DNA of 64,000 nt from Flavobacteriales bacterium. Its GTDB lineage: Bacteria > Bacteroidota > Bacteroidia > JANQJC01. Location of the stretch: NCBI GenBank assembly GCA_028281825.1, contig JANQJC010000050.1:1-64000 (forward strand), in the 5' to 3' direction. Shown here piece by piece: positions 52,101-59,850 of this stretch. Made by a program: the position numbers and the translations under genes. Below the pieces are notes generated by a model. The model was not told the origin of the DNA. It searched no databases and saw nothing but the letters and a program-made list of their open reading frames with translations. Position 1 is the stretch's first letter, and the number at the start of each line of letters is the position of its first letter.

Positions 52101-52192
52101 ACTTTAGCAAACTTTGCCCAAAGTTGCTAAAAAATAGATAATGACTGATAGCACACTCCATTAAAACACGTTTCTATGCACAAAAACGTATT

Positions 52193-52954
52193 GTGTATGA
52201 ACTTATTTACAATATTAGCGAAGTGGAAAAGGGTATAACTTATTCAACCAAAAGTTTTATAACTGGCAACTTTACGCTAGGAATAATAATGGTTACGGGT
52301 ATGAGCCTTGGCTTTATGTTTTTGTTAGTCGTGATTGGCTTACCTAATTATCTTACAATAGCTCTATTTATTGGCAGCTTGGTTGTATTTATTGCGTTTA
52401 TCGCCGGTGATACCCAATACATAATCGATAAGAAAGGCATACATAGAAAAGTGAATACCATGCTTGTCAAGTTGACAGGCTTGTCAAGGGAGGATTTTTT
52501 TGCCTGGAAAGAAATTGAATGGTATGAGACAGGAAGTGACCTTAATCGCTCTATGACTGAATACAACTACCTGACCATTAAATTCAAAGGTGTTGGAAAT
52601 CAGTGGAAGATAAGTGATAGTGCCGGAAAAGGGGATGGCTTTAGAACTTTTGCTAATGCTTTTATCAAACTGGCCGGTGCCTATAATGAGAGTGAACAAC
52701 CTATTTCTGCAAGGCTTTCAAAAATTGATGAGCCAAGATTAAGGCGCACGGCAATCAAAAGAAAAAATAGTTTTTATGGCACATTGTGGTCTAAGGTACT
52801 AACAGGAATACTTTCCCTATTCTTATTCTGCATTTTTGCTTTTTATGCATTCAATCCAAATTACCTTAAAGCGACACATTTGTGGAGAATACTGTTAATA
52901 TTATTACCTGGACTCAGTTATATGGTATACCGTACATTTATTAAAAAAGACTAG
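52193..52954 (+). CDS. Membrane protein with PH-like middle, function unknown
   Basis: A 253-aa protein beginning with GTG (YELIYNISEVEKGI). Two adjacent membrane helices (LGIIMVTGMSLGFMFLLVVI, YLTIALFIGSLVVFIAFIA) are followed by a beta-rich region (QYIIDKKGIHRKVNT, EIEWYETGSDLNRSM, YLTIKFKGVG) resembling a PH-like or bPH2 domain, and a C-terminal pair of helices (LTGILSLFLFCIFAFYAF, LLILLPGLSYMVYRTFI). It is convergent with the EamA gene, overlapping by 4 nt. No function is known. Confidence 0.68.
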   Translation: MYELIYNISEVEKGITYSTKSFITGNFTLGIIMVTGMSLGFMFLLVVIGLPNYLTIALFIGSLVVFIAFIAGDTQYIIDKKGIHRKVNTMLVKLTGLSREDFFAWKEIEWYETGSDLNRSMTEYNYLTIKFKGVGNQWKISDSAGKGDGFRTFANAFIKLAGAYNESEQPISARLSKIDEPRLRRTAIKRKNSFYGTLWSKVLTGILSLFLFCIFAFYAFNPNYLKATHLWRILLILLPGLSYMVYRTFIKKD

Positions 52955-53853
52955 GGGTGTACTTTTTTGATAGATTTCTCTTTCCTACGGTTTATCCAAT
53001 AGCTAATTATTGCCTGACCAAATACCGAAATTAATATAATAGCAGTACCCCAATAGAAGCCACTGCTCAAGTCTTTATTCTCCTGAAATATCAGAAAGGC
53101 CATTATAATCCCATAGATAGGTTCTAGATTAATAGCCAAATTAACTGTGAAAGGAGTCAATTCCCTTAAGGCAGACAAAGAAAGTGTGAAAGCCAAAGTG
53201 GTACAAAACAGACTGTGTATTAACAACCAAAAGAAATCTATTTTACTGGGAAGTATTTGAGGTGAGGGGAAAATGTATAAATAAGCAGGTAAAAGAATAG
53301 TTAAGAATAAAAAACCGCTTGTTATTTCCCAAAAAACAATAGTACTTGTATCATAGGTGGTTGTTAACTTTTTATTCATTACTGTAAAAACAGAAGCTAA
53401 TAGAGCGCTTACTAGAGCGATGATAATACCTGTACTATAAAGTGTTTGAAATGAGAAGATTAAATAAACACCTAAAATCGCAAATAACCCCAATATAAGC
53501 TCAGAAGGGCGTATTTTAGATTTTGTCATTGCTGGCTCTACAAGCGCTGTAAATAATGCTGATGAAGCAAAACAACTAACTGTAATTGAAACATTAGAGT
53601 ATTTAATAGCCCCATAAAAGGTCACCCAATGCACAGCTATGATAAAACCCACAAAACTTATTCGCAAAATCTCACGCCTGGATATTTTTTTGAACTTCTT
53701 ACCAAAATAGAGTATCAAACCCAGACTTATTGCTGTGAACATCATGCGATACCATACCAAGAGCCCTTCTTGTAATGTGATTAATTTTCCAAGGATTCCA
53801 GAAAACCCAAACAAAAAGACAGAAGCGTGTAACTTAAAGTAAGCGTTTTTCAT
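52951..53853 (-). CDS. EamA/DMT family transporter
   Basis: A 300-aa inner-membrane transporter with about ten membrane helices in two EamA repeats: FLFGFSGILGKLITLQEGLL in the first and FWEITSGFLFLTILLPAYLY in the second. The Trp-containing GAIKYSNVSITVSCFASSAL segment is typical. Drug/metabolite transporters export small polar molecules; the substrate is not deducible. It is divergent from 53897 with a very short intergenic gap. Confidence 0.9.
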   Translation of the reverse strand: MKNAYFKLHASVFLFGFSGILGKLITLQEGLLVWYRMMFTAISLGLILYFGKKFKKISRREILRISFVGFIIAVHWVTFYGAIKYSNVSITVSCFASSALFTALVEPAMTKSKIRPSELILGLFAILGVYLIFSFQTLYSTGIIIALVSALLASVFTVMNKKLTTTYDTSTIVFWEITSGFLFLTILLPAYLYIFPSPQILPSKIDFFWLLIHSLFCTTLAFTLSLSALRELTPFTVNLAINLEPIYGIIMAFLIFQENKDLSSGFYWGTAIILISVFGQAIISYWINRRKEKSIKKVHP

Positions 53854-53882
53854 ATTTATGCCTGCAAATATCTATTATTCCT

Positions 53883-53890
53883 TACTTTTG
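53883..53890 (+). promoter_or_regulatory. -7 box TACTTTTG for the holin-like operon
   Basis: An exact TAnnTTTG match ending 6 nt before the ATG at 53897. It lies downstream of the alternative ATG at 53858, which makes that start unlikely. Confidence 0.5.
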
Positions 53891-53896
53891 CGCATC

Positions 53897-54268
53897 ATGT
53901 TAAGATTTTTTGTTAAAATAATTATTTCGGCTTTTGCAGTTATGATAAGCGCCTACTTGTTGCCAGGAGTAACTGTTGATGATTTTTCAAGCGCACTAAT
54001 TGTAGCTGCTGTTTTGGCACTGTTAAACGCAATACTAAAGCCATTGCTGGTGATATTTACCATACCTATCACTATTTTCACACTCGGCCTATTTTTATTG
54101 GTGATTAATGCCGTGATTATACTCATTGCTGATAGGCTTGTTGGAGACTTTGCAGTAGCAGGCTTCTGGTGGGCACTACTTTTCAGTATTATCCTATCAG
54201 TTATTACTTCGATTTTTGAGGGCATCAACAAAAGTTACGAGAACAAAGACCAAAATAAAAATGGCTGA
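53897..54268 (+). CDS. Phage-holin-superfamily-IV-like membrane protein
   Basis: About 123 residues with four hydrophobic helices (FFVKIIISAFAVMISAYLLP, SALIVAAVLALLNAILKPLL, IPITIFTLGLFLLVINAVII, WWALLFSIILSVITSIFEG). This is the compact four-helix YvlD/mycobacterial-holin-like family that is widespread in chromosomes and is not necessarily phage-related. Its stop overlaps the start of the next gene by 8 nt, so they form an operon. The role is unknown. Confidence 0.85.
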   Translation: MLRFFVKIIISAFAVMISAYLLPGVTVDDFSSALIVAAVLALLNAILKPLLVIFTIPITIFTLGLFLLVINAVIILIADRLVGDFAVAGFWWALLFSIILSVITSIFEGINKSYENKDQNKNG

Positions 54269-54611
54269 AAGAAAATATAAAAGCTTTGGGGAATTTTATC
54301 CCTATTACCTTACTGAGCATCAAGAGCCAGTATGCAGGGGGTTGCACTTTATAGGTACAGGTATAGTTATTGGTTTAGCTATTGCTGCGATTGCACTGCA
54401 AAAATGGATTTTGCTTGCATGGGTGCCAGTTGCTGGTTACGGCTTTGCCTGGGTAGGTCATTTCTTTTTTGAGAAAAACAAACCTGCTACATTTACTTAT
54501 CCGTTATGGAGCCTTGGTAGCGATTTTGTAATGTTTTGGCACATTATCACAGGCCAATTACCTAAAAAACTTACAGAAGCCCGCAAAACCATTCTTGGAG
54601 AGCAGGCTTGA
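54261..54611 (+). CDS. Mpo1-like / DUF962 family membrane protein
   Basis: About 116 residues from the ATG at 54261 (the longer frame begins in a neighbouring gene). The DUF962 signature is visible: YPYYLTEHQEPVCRGLHFIG, then GYGFAWVGHFFFEKNKPATF and PLWSLGSDFVMFWHI. In yeast the homologue Mpo1 is an iron-dependent dioxygenase acting on 2-hydroxy fatty acids; the conserved His in HQEPV, LHF and GHF fit a metal site. Two or three membrane helices are present. The gene lies between a holin-like gene and a DUF985 gene with overlaps on both sides. Confidence 0.88.
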   Translation: MAERKYKSFGEFYPYYLTEHQEPVCRGLHFIGTGIVIGLAIAAIALQKWILLAWVPVAGYGFAWVGHFFFEKNKPATFTYPLWSLGSDFVMFWHIITGQLPKKLTEARKTILGEQA

Positions 54612-55120
54612 CTAAGCCAGCTGAATATTGGGTTGAAAAACTCAGGATGGAGAAACATCCAGAAGGTGGTTGGTTTAAAGAAGTTTACCGCTCTGGTGAG
54701 ATAATTCCGCACGAAACCCTCCCCCCTACTTTTTCAGGACCGAGAAACTTCTCTACTTCAATTTTTTTTTTATTGAAGGGCGAACAGTTTTCAGGCTTTC
54801 ATAAGATATTGTCTGATGAGCTTTGGCATTTTTATTCGGGTTCTTCTTTAAACATCTATCAAATTGACAGAGAAGGATATCTTAAAGAGCATCACCTGGG
54901 ACTTAATATGGATGCGGGTGAGCAGCCTCAATTGGTAATAGATAAAGAGACTTGGTTTGCATCAAGGCTCAAGGAGCCACTGACTGACAATTATGCACTA
55001 GTAGGCTGTACTGTTTCACCTGGATTTGATTTCAATGACTTTGAGTTAGCCAACGCTGAGCACTTAAAACAACAATTCCCCAATCATACTAAGATAATTG
55101 AGGAATTGTGTGTTAGGTAA
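54608..55120 (+). CDS. DUF985 cupin family protein
   Basis: A 170-aa cytoplasmic cupin. Family features are EKHPEGGWFKEVYRSGE, STSIFFLLKGEQFSGFHKIL, DELWHFYSGSSLNIYQIDRE and ALVGCTVSPGFDFNDFELAN. Its function is not established. Translation begins with TTG overlapping the preceding TGA (TTGA), the same arrangement as at 32722. It is the last gene of a three-gene run starting at 53897. Confidence 0.9.
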   Translation: MTKPAEYWVEKLRMEKHPEGGWFKEVYRSGEIIPHETLPPTFSGPRNFSTSIFFLLKGEQFSGFHKILSDELWHFYSGSSLNIYQIDREGYLKEHHLGLNMDAGEQPQLVIDKETWFASRLKEPLTDNYALVGCTVSPGFDFNDFELANAEHLKQQFPNHTKIIEELCVR

Positions 55121-55126
55121 GTTGAC

Positions 55127-56008
55127 TTACTGTTGATTTGCCCTTCTCTTCCTTATGTACCTCCTGAGCAATAGAATTACTACTGCAATCAGCAATAAGA
55201 AAGGCCATAAATAAACCACCCCTATTATTAGGTTCAACAGCCCTTTCCAGCCTTTATCCAGCGCTTTAACAATTCTTTCTCCAAAACTCTTTCCTTTTTT
55301 AGGTATGTATTTGTAATCCAAGTTTTGGTAAACGTTCAAGTCAACCGTACTCATCCCCACCTGGTTTTCCAAATACTTTAACCTTCCTTCTTTAGCCTCA
55401 ATCTCTTCCCTAATAACCCTTAACTGATTTTCAACCTGCAAAATTTCCTCAATTGATTTGGCCTTTTGAAGTATTTCGGTAAAGCGTTTCTCTACCTCTT
55501 TCTTAGTCTTTAACCTAGCCTCGATATCTACATACTCTTTTGTCACGTCTTGTGCACTAATGTGCTTATAGTCAAGCCTTTTTGGGCCAGCTGCAAGCGT
55601 ATCCATAAAGCCATCTAAACGGTCTACAGGAATACGAATCACTAAATCATTGCTGATACGATAGTTGCTGTTTTCCTCACTCTCACTGGAAATATATCCG
55701 CCATGTAACTTTACTAACGCCTTTATCCTAGCTAATTCAAGCGTATAGTTCTCCACTTCATAGCCAATATCAGCTTGTTTGATAATCTTCTGCTCTATGG
55801 GTTCCTCCTGCTCCCAACCATTAGTTGTGCCGTTATTAATTGATACTCCTATTTCTTCATGATGAAAGGGCTCACCTTCGACAGTCATTTCATCATAATA
55901 TGAAGGCCTATTTTTCACCAGTTCCATCTCATCATAATACCCTGGTGAGTTATTGTTTTGGCAGGATGCCAACACTGCCAACAAGAATACAATCATTAAC
56001 TTTTTCAT
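55127..56008 (-). CDS. DUF4349 lipoprotein
   Basis: About 293 residues with a lipoprotein signal (MIVFLLAVLASC). The DUF4349 domain is recognised by IKQADIGYEVENYTLELARI, HGGYISSESEENSNYRISND, VIRIPVDRLDGFMDTLAAGP, VTKEYVDIEARLKTKKEVEK and a long helix (EEILQVENQLRVIREEIEAK). A C-terminal membrane helix (LIIGVVYLWPFLLLIAVVIL) and a basic tail follow. The longer frame to 56107 would abut the divergent DnaJ-like gene and pushes the lipobox out of place, so 56008 is preferred. Its role is unknown. Confidence 0.88.
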   Translation of the reverse strand: MKKLMIVFLLAVLASCQNNNSPGYYDEMELVKNRPSYYDEMTVEGEPFHHEEIGVSINNGTTNGWEQEEPIEQKIIKQADIGYEVENYTLELARIKALVKLHGGYISSESEENSNYRISNDLVIRIPVDRLDGFMDTLAAGPKRLDYKHISAQDVTKEYVDIEARLKTKKEVEKRFTEILQKAKSIEEILQVENQLRVIREEIEAKEGRLKYLENQVGMSTVDLNVYQNLDYKYIPKKGKSFGERIVKALDKGWKGLLNLIIGVVYLWPFLLLIAVVILLLRRYIRKRRANQQ

Positions 56009-56107
56009 AGTTTTAGGCTTTATGGTTTTATATCTAGATGAAGTTTGTAGATAATTCCATAAACTCGGTTTTAGGGGTAAAATTTTTATCCTTGCAAAAA
56101 AACTCAC

Positions 56108-56839
56108 ATGGCTAAGTATGGTAAATGGATAGGCGGCGGCCTAGGATGGGCCCTAGGTGGTGGGCCTATAGGCGCAATTATAGGTTTTGCTTTGGGCTCT
56201 CTTTTTGATAATGCGGTTGACTTTGAAGTACTCAAGGACAAGACTGGCAAAAGAACCACCCCAGGCGATTTTGGAATATCGCTTCTTGTTCTTACGGCTG
56301 CTATTATGAAGGCCGATGAAAAAATAATGAAGTCTGAATTGGATTACGTTAAGAGCTTTTTCAACAGGCAATTTGGCAGTCACTATACCAAGGAAAGAAT
56401 ACTCTTATTGAGGGAAATACTTAAGCAAGAGTTTTCTATCAAGGATGTTTGCCTGCAGATTAAATCCCACTTAGATCACTCCTCACGCTTACAACTGGTT
56501 CACTACCTTTTTGGAATTGCCAAAGCTGACGGTGAAATCCATAACAAGGAGATTGAATTGATTGGGCAAATGGCCCGCTACTTGGGTATTAGCCGACCTG
56601 ATTTCATATCAATCAAGGCCATGTTTGTTAAAGATACAAGTGGAGCTTATCTCATATTAGAAATAGACAAGAGCGCTAGTGAAGAAGAAATCAAAAAGGC
56701 TTACCGAAAAATGGCAGTCAAGTACCATCCTGATAAGGTGAGCCACTTGGGTGAAGAATTCCAAAAAGCAGCCCAAGAAAAATTCCAAAGCGTGCAAGAT
56801 GCTTATGAGCAAATAAAAAAGGAAAGAGGGGTTTCTTAA
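56108..56839 (+). CDS. TerB-like and J-domain membrane-associated protein (DjlA-like)
   Basis: A 243-aa protein. A Gly-rich hydrophobic N-terminus (WIGGGLGWALGGGPIGAIIG) is followed by a TerB-like helical domain (LVLTAAIMKADEKIMKSELD, LFGIAKADGEIHNKEIELIG) and a C-terminal J domain (YLILEIDKSASEEEIKKAYR, KYHPDKVSHLG) containing the HPD motif needed to stimulate DnaK. This order is that of DjlA. It would act as a DnaK co-chaperone at the inner membrane. A terminator follows within 15 nt. Confidence 0.93.
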   Translation: MAKYGKWIGGGLGWALGGGPIGAIIGFALGSLFDNAVDFEVLKDKTGKRTTPGDFGISLLVLTAAIMKADEKIMKSELDYVKSFFNRQFGSHYTKERILLLREILKQEFSIKDVCLQIKSHLDHSSRLQLVHYLFGIAKADGEIHNKEIELIGQMARYLGISRPDFISIKAMFVKDTSGAYLILEIDKSASEEEIKKAYRKMAVKYHPDKVSHLGEEFQKAAQEKFQSVQDAYEQIKKERGVS

Positions 56840-56851
56840 AAAAGTAATCCT

Positions 56852-56886
56852 AAAAAAAGCCACCTATCAGAGGCGGCTTCCTTTAT
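56852..56886 (+). terminator. Terminator of the DjlA-like gene
   Basis: AAGCCACC pairs with GGCGGCTT (one mismatch), with a 7-nt loop, flanked by A and T runs. Confidence 0.8.
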
Positions 56887-56923
56887 TCACTTGATAGGCA
56901 CAACATCTTGTGCCTTTACTTTA

Positions 56924-57298
56924 CTATTCTATATAAAAGCGTTTAGTGAGTTTCTCCCGCCTATCGCTATTATATATTTGCATCATATATAAACCCTTAT
57001 CCAGGGTAGTCAAATCAACTTTCAAATTTAGGTCTTCAAATTTTCTGTAGAAAACCTGCTCTCCAATTATATTGTAGATGATAACTTCCTTTATCTCGTT
57101 ACCAGTGTTGGTCAATATCTCAAACTTACCATTATTTGGATTGGGAAAAATGCTTACTTCAAATGGGCTTTGTTCGCTCTCAGTAAACCACACATCGTCA
57201 GAACCAATACTATTGGTTGATAAGTTAACCGCAAAAACATTTGCTGCCAAACTCACCAGAAATAAGGCCAATGTAATCTTAAGTATCCTTTTCATCAT
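56924..57298 (-). CDS. T9SS sorting-domain-only small protein
   Basis: A 124-aa exported protein. After the signal peptide (RILKITLALFLVSLAANVFA) only about 22 residues precede a full T9SS type A sorting domain (VSIFPNPNNGKFEIL ... DKGLYMMQIYNSDRREK ... KRFYIE). There is no recognisable cargo domain. It could be a remnant of a lost cargo gene, or a small protein using the sorting domain as its body, for example to occupy T9SS or bind surface glycan. It is transcribed away from the DjlA-like gene and its transcript would have its own promoter. Confidence 0.85.
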   Translation of the reverse strand: MMKRILKITLALFLVSLAANVFAVNLSTNSIGSDDVWFTESEQSPFEVSIFPNPNNGKFEILTNTGNEIKEVIIYNIIGEQVFYRKFEDLNLKVDLTTLDKGLYMMQIYNSDRREKLTKRFYIE

Positions 57299-57417
57299 AG
57301 TATCCCCTCCCTATTATTTCACTAAAACTAAATTAATTTCAAAAACAATCAAAATTTTTTTTGTTAAAAATATTTAACTCCTGATTGCACAATAAAGTTA
57401 CATCAAACATCGAGCCA

Positions 57418-58020
57418 TTAATTTGATTTAATGAGTTCTGAAAATTCTTTTTGTAAGGTTTGTGCCTTATCTTTTAAATACCACATTTGTATTTTCTTTG
57501 TGAATTCGCCCTTTGATAAGCCTTTATTATCAACTTTGTACTCCATCATCATCTTCTGCGCAGGCTGTGGCCTTGGGCCCCAAGTAAAAATTTCCGACAA
57601 TGTTTTTGCATCTACTGCAATAAGTTTAGGGATGGCACGTCCACCATTGGTAAGATAATCATCCATTATCTCCAGGTGTTCATCACGCAATACCAATTTC
57701 AATGATACTTTATCTGATAAATCAGCAATCTGACTGATAACAGGTACATTTATAGCTGCATCGCCACACCAACCCTCTGATAACACCACCCATATCTGTT
57801 CTTGTTCTATTCCACCCATTACTTGCTTAATTTCATCCCCTAGTTTCGTGGTTTTATCCATCCTATGCATGCGCTGCATGTTAAGTTTGGTATATTGTAC
57901 TAAATTTTCTGATTGTTTAGGCCCCGTAGTCTTGCCTTCAGTTAGCAATGTATTAATCACTTCCAGATACTTTTGATAACTCATTCCATTATCGACTACC
58001 TCTCTTGTTATATGACTCAT
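57418..58020 (-). CDS. Thioredoxin-fold family protein with single Cys
   Basis: About 200 residues from the ATG at 58020. The thioredoxin-like core reads WVVLSEGWCGDAAINVPVIS, then LVLRDEHLEIMDDYLTNGGR and AIPKLIAVDA with the cis-Pro. The active-site position is CGDA, so only the first Cys is kept and a disulfide exchange role is unlikely. It has a long N-terminal helical region and a C-terminal extension. It has no signal peptide. The group is annotated only as thioredoxin family in Bacteroidota. It is divergent from mnmD. Confidence 0.85.
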   Translation of the reverse strand: MSHITREVVDNGMSYQKYLEVINTLLTEGKTTGPKQSENLVQYTKLNMQRMHRMDKTTKLGDEIKQVMGGIEQEQIWVVLSEGWCGDAAINVPVISQIADLSDKVSLKLVLRDEHLEIMDDYLTNGGRAIPKLIAVDAKTLSEIFTWGPRPQPAQKMMMEYKVDNKGLSKGEFTKKIQMWYLKDKAQTLQKEFSELIKSN

Positions 58021-58094
58021 TTTGAATTTTAGATTGATTTGTTTGAACATAAAAACCATTCAGAACCTTAAGTGTTTAAAAAACTAACATTGAC

Positions 58095-58775
58095 ATGAAT
58101 CTTTCACCAGAAATAATTCTTACAAAAGATGGTTCACACACCCTAAAATCCCCTATTTACAGTGCTGGGTACCATTCTGTGCATGGAGCAATTCAGGAGT
58201 CTAAATATGTTTTTATCGAAGCTGGGTTGGCCTCTTGGCTTAAAAAGCATCAAGAGAAAGAGATTCAAATCTTTGAAATGGGATTGGGAACTGGCCTCAA
58301 TGCCTTTTTAACTTTACTTGAGGCTGAAAAAAGAAATATAAAGGTTGATTACACTGCAATTGAGGCTCACCCAATTGATTTAGAAACTGCTTTGCGGTTA
58401 AACTACCTTGAACAGTTAGAGGCTATAAATAAACAATCAGAATTTGAGAAAATACATACTGGTGGGTTTGATATTTCAAATTGTATAACTGACAATTTTT
58501 CGTTGACAAAGTTTAAAGAAAACTTGCTGAAATTTGAGCTACCAGCGCAATACAACCTTATCTACTACGACGCTTTTGCCCCGAATGACCAACCTGAGCT
58601 ATGGACGGCTGATGTTTTCAAGAAGCTTTTTAGAAATTCCAAGACTAATGGGATGCTACTTACATATTGCGCAAAAGGAGACGTAAAAAGGGCGTTACAA
58701 GCAGCTGGATGGACAGTGGAAAAAATACCTGGCCCACCTGGAAAACGAGAAATGATACGAGCAATAAAGCCTTAA
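58095..58775 (+). CDS. mnmD: tRNA 5-methylaminomethyl-2-thiouridine methyltransferase MnmD
   Basis: A 226-aa methyltransferase, the stand-alone form of the N-terminal half of MnmC, that completes mnm5(s2)U34 in tRNA. The SAM site is FEMGLGTGLNAFLTLLEAEK, and other motifs are YTAIEAHPIDLETALRLNYL, YDAFAPNDQPELWTADVF and LLTYCAKGDVKRALQAAGWT. The C-terminal oxidase half (MnmC FAD domain) is absent, as in most Bacteroidota. MnmA, which adds the 2-thio group to the same base, lies two genes downstream. Confidence 0.93.
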   Translation: MNLSPEIILTKDGSHTLKSPIYSAGYHSVHGAIQESKYVFIEAGLASWLKKHQEKEIQIFEMGLGTGLNAFLTLLEAEKRNIKVDYTAIEAHPIDLETALRLNYLEQLEAINKQSEFEKIHTGGFDISNCITDNFSLTKFKENLLKFELPAQYNLIYYDAFAPNDQPELWTADVFKKLFRNSKTNGMLLTYCAKGDVKRALQAAGWTVEKIPGPPGKREMIRAIKP

Positions 58776-58830
58776 GCTCAACGTAACATAAATGGTATCT
58801 GGCATTATATCATATGCCTTTTATTCTTAG

Positions 58831-58838
58831 TATCTTTG
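58831..58838 (+). promoter_or_regulatory. -7 box TATCTTTG for the MORN/mnmA operon
   Basis: An exact TAnnTTTG match 13 nt before the ATG at 58852. Confidence 0.55.
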
Positions 58839-58851
58839 TAGTCCAATAAAT

Positions 58852-59850
58852 ATGAAAAGGGAAATTTCAGTATTCATTGCGTCAAGCCTATTATCGGTAG
58901 CCGCTCTAGCACAGCCAGCGATGGTACCCAATGAGGTAGATGCCAATGGTAAAAAGCAGGGCAAATGGCAAAAGCTGTATGATGATGGCAAAGTAAGATA
59001 CCAAGGCCAGTTTAAGGATGATATTCCTGTTGGGATGTTCAAATACTACTACAAAAAGGGACAACTGCAGGCTACCATCAATCATTTTGATAACGGTAAG
59101 CGCTCCGCAGCCCATATGTATTACCCCAATGGAGAATATAAAGCTGTAGGTCTCTACTATGAAGAAAAGAAAGATAGCCTTTGGAAGTATTTTGACGAGC
59201 AAGGAGCCTTGATATCAGAGGTGTTTTATAAGAGCGGAGAACCCCATGGTGTGATGAAAGACTACTATGTGAACGGTCAGTTGTTGCAGGAGTTGGGATA
59301 CAAGAACGGTGTGAAGGATGGTGTGTGGAAGAAATACTATGCTGATGGTAAAGAAAGACAAACAGCTACCTATGTCGATGGAAAGCTAGACGGGGAGTTC
59401 AAGGTATATTTTGAGGACGGAAAACCCAATATTGAAGGAAAGTATCGCGATGATGTGAAAGTGGGTAATTGGTATTTTTATGACAGTTTTGGGACTTTGG
59501 AAAGGGTGCAATCTTGGGTAGATGGAGTAATGAAAAAAGACCAAAGGTTTAACGGTGAAGATATTAAGTACTACCCAAGCGGGATACCAAAATCAAAGAC
59601 CACTTACAAGAATGGAAAGAAAAACGGTGTTTGGGAGGAGTACTTTGATGTAGGTGAGTGGAAAACTAAAACAGTGCCTGGCGACCCAAAATTCCAAACA
59701 GAGCCGGAAGAAGTAGAATACCTGGAAGGGCAGCAGATTTCTGCCAAAGGCAAGTATGTGAATGGCGAACTAAACGGTGAAGTTATTCACTATAAGATGG
59801 ATGGAAGCATCTTGAGCAAGGAACAGTATAGCAACGGAGTAAAGCAATGA
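58852..59850 (+). CDS. Exported MORN-repeat (YwqK-like) protein
   Basis: A 332-aa protein with a signal peptide (EISVFIASSLLSVAALAQ). The mature part is a chain of about 11-12 MORN-like repeats of the form 'Y..G....G..K.YY..G.L' (GKWQKLYDDGKVRYQGQF, GVWKKYYADGKERQTATY, GKLDGEFKVYFEDGKPNIEG). The YwqK family is often a putative antitoxin in Bacillus, but the signal peptide here points to an envelope protein. Its last bases overlap the start of mnmA (ATGA), so it heads an operon that is otherwise about tRNA modification; that link may be accidental. Confidence 0.88.
   Translation: MKREISVFIASSLLSVAALAQPAMVPNEVDANGKKQGKWQKLYDDGKVRYQGQFKDDIPVGMFKYYYKKGQLQATINHFDNGKRSAAHMYYPNGEYKAVGLYYEEKKDSLWKYFDEQGALISEVFYKSGEPHGVMKDYYVNGQLLQELGYKNGVKDGVWKKYYADGKERQTATYVDGKLDGEFKVYFEDGKPNIEGKYRDDVKVGNWYFYDSFGTLERVQSWVDGVMKKDQRFNGEDIKYYPSGIPKSKTTYKNGKKNGVWEEYFDVGEWKTKTVPGDPKFQTEPEEVEYLEGQQISAKGKYVNGELNGEVIHYKMDGSILSKEQYSNGVKQ

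Noticed and set aside
53897-54268. Phage holin, implying a prophage
   Set aside because: The four-helix family is a common chromosomal membrane protein, and the overlapping neighbours are DUF962 and DUF985 genes.
58852-59850. YwqK toxin-antitoxin antitoxin
   Set aside because: The MORN protein has a signal peptide and no toxin gene beside it, so an envelope role is more likely.
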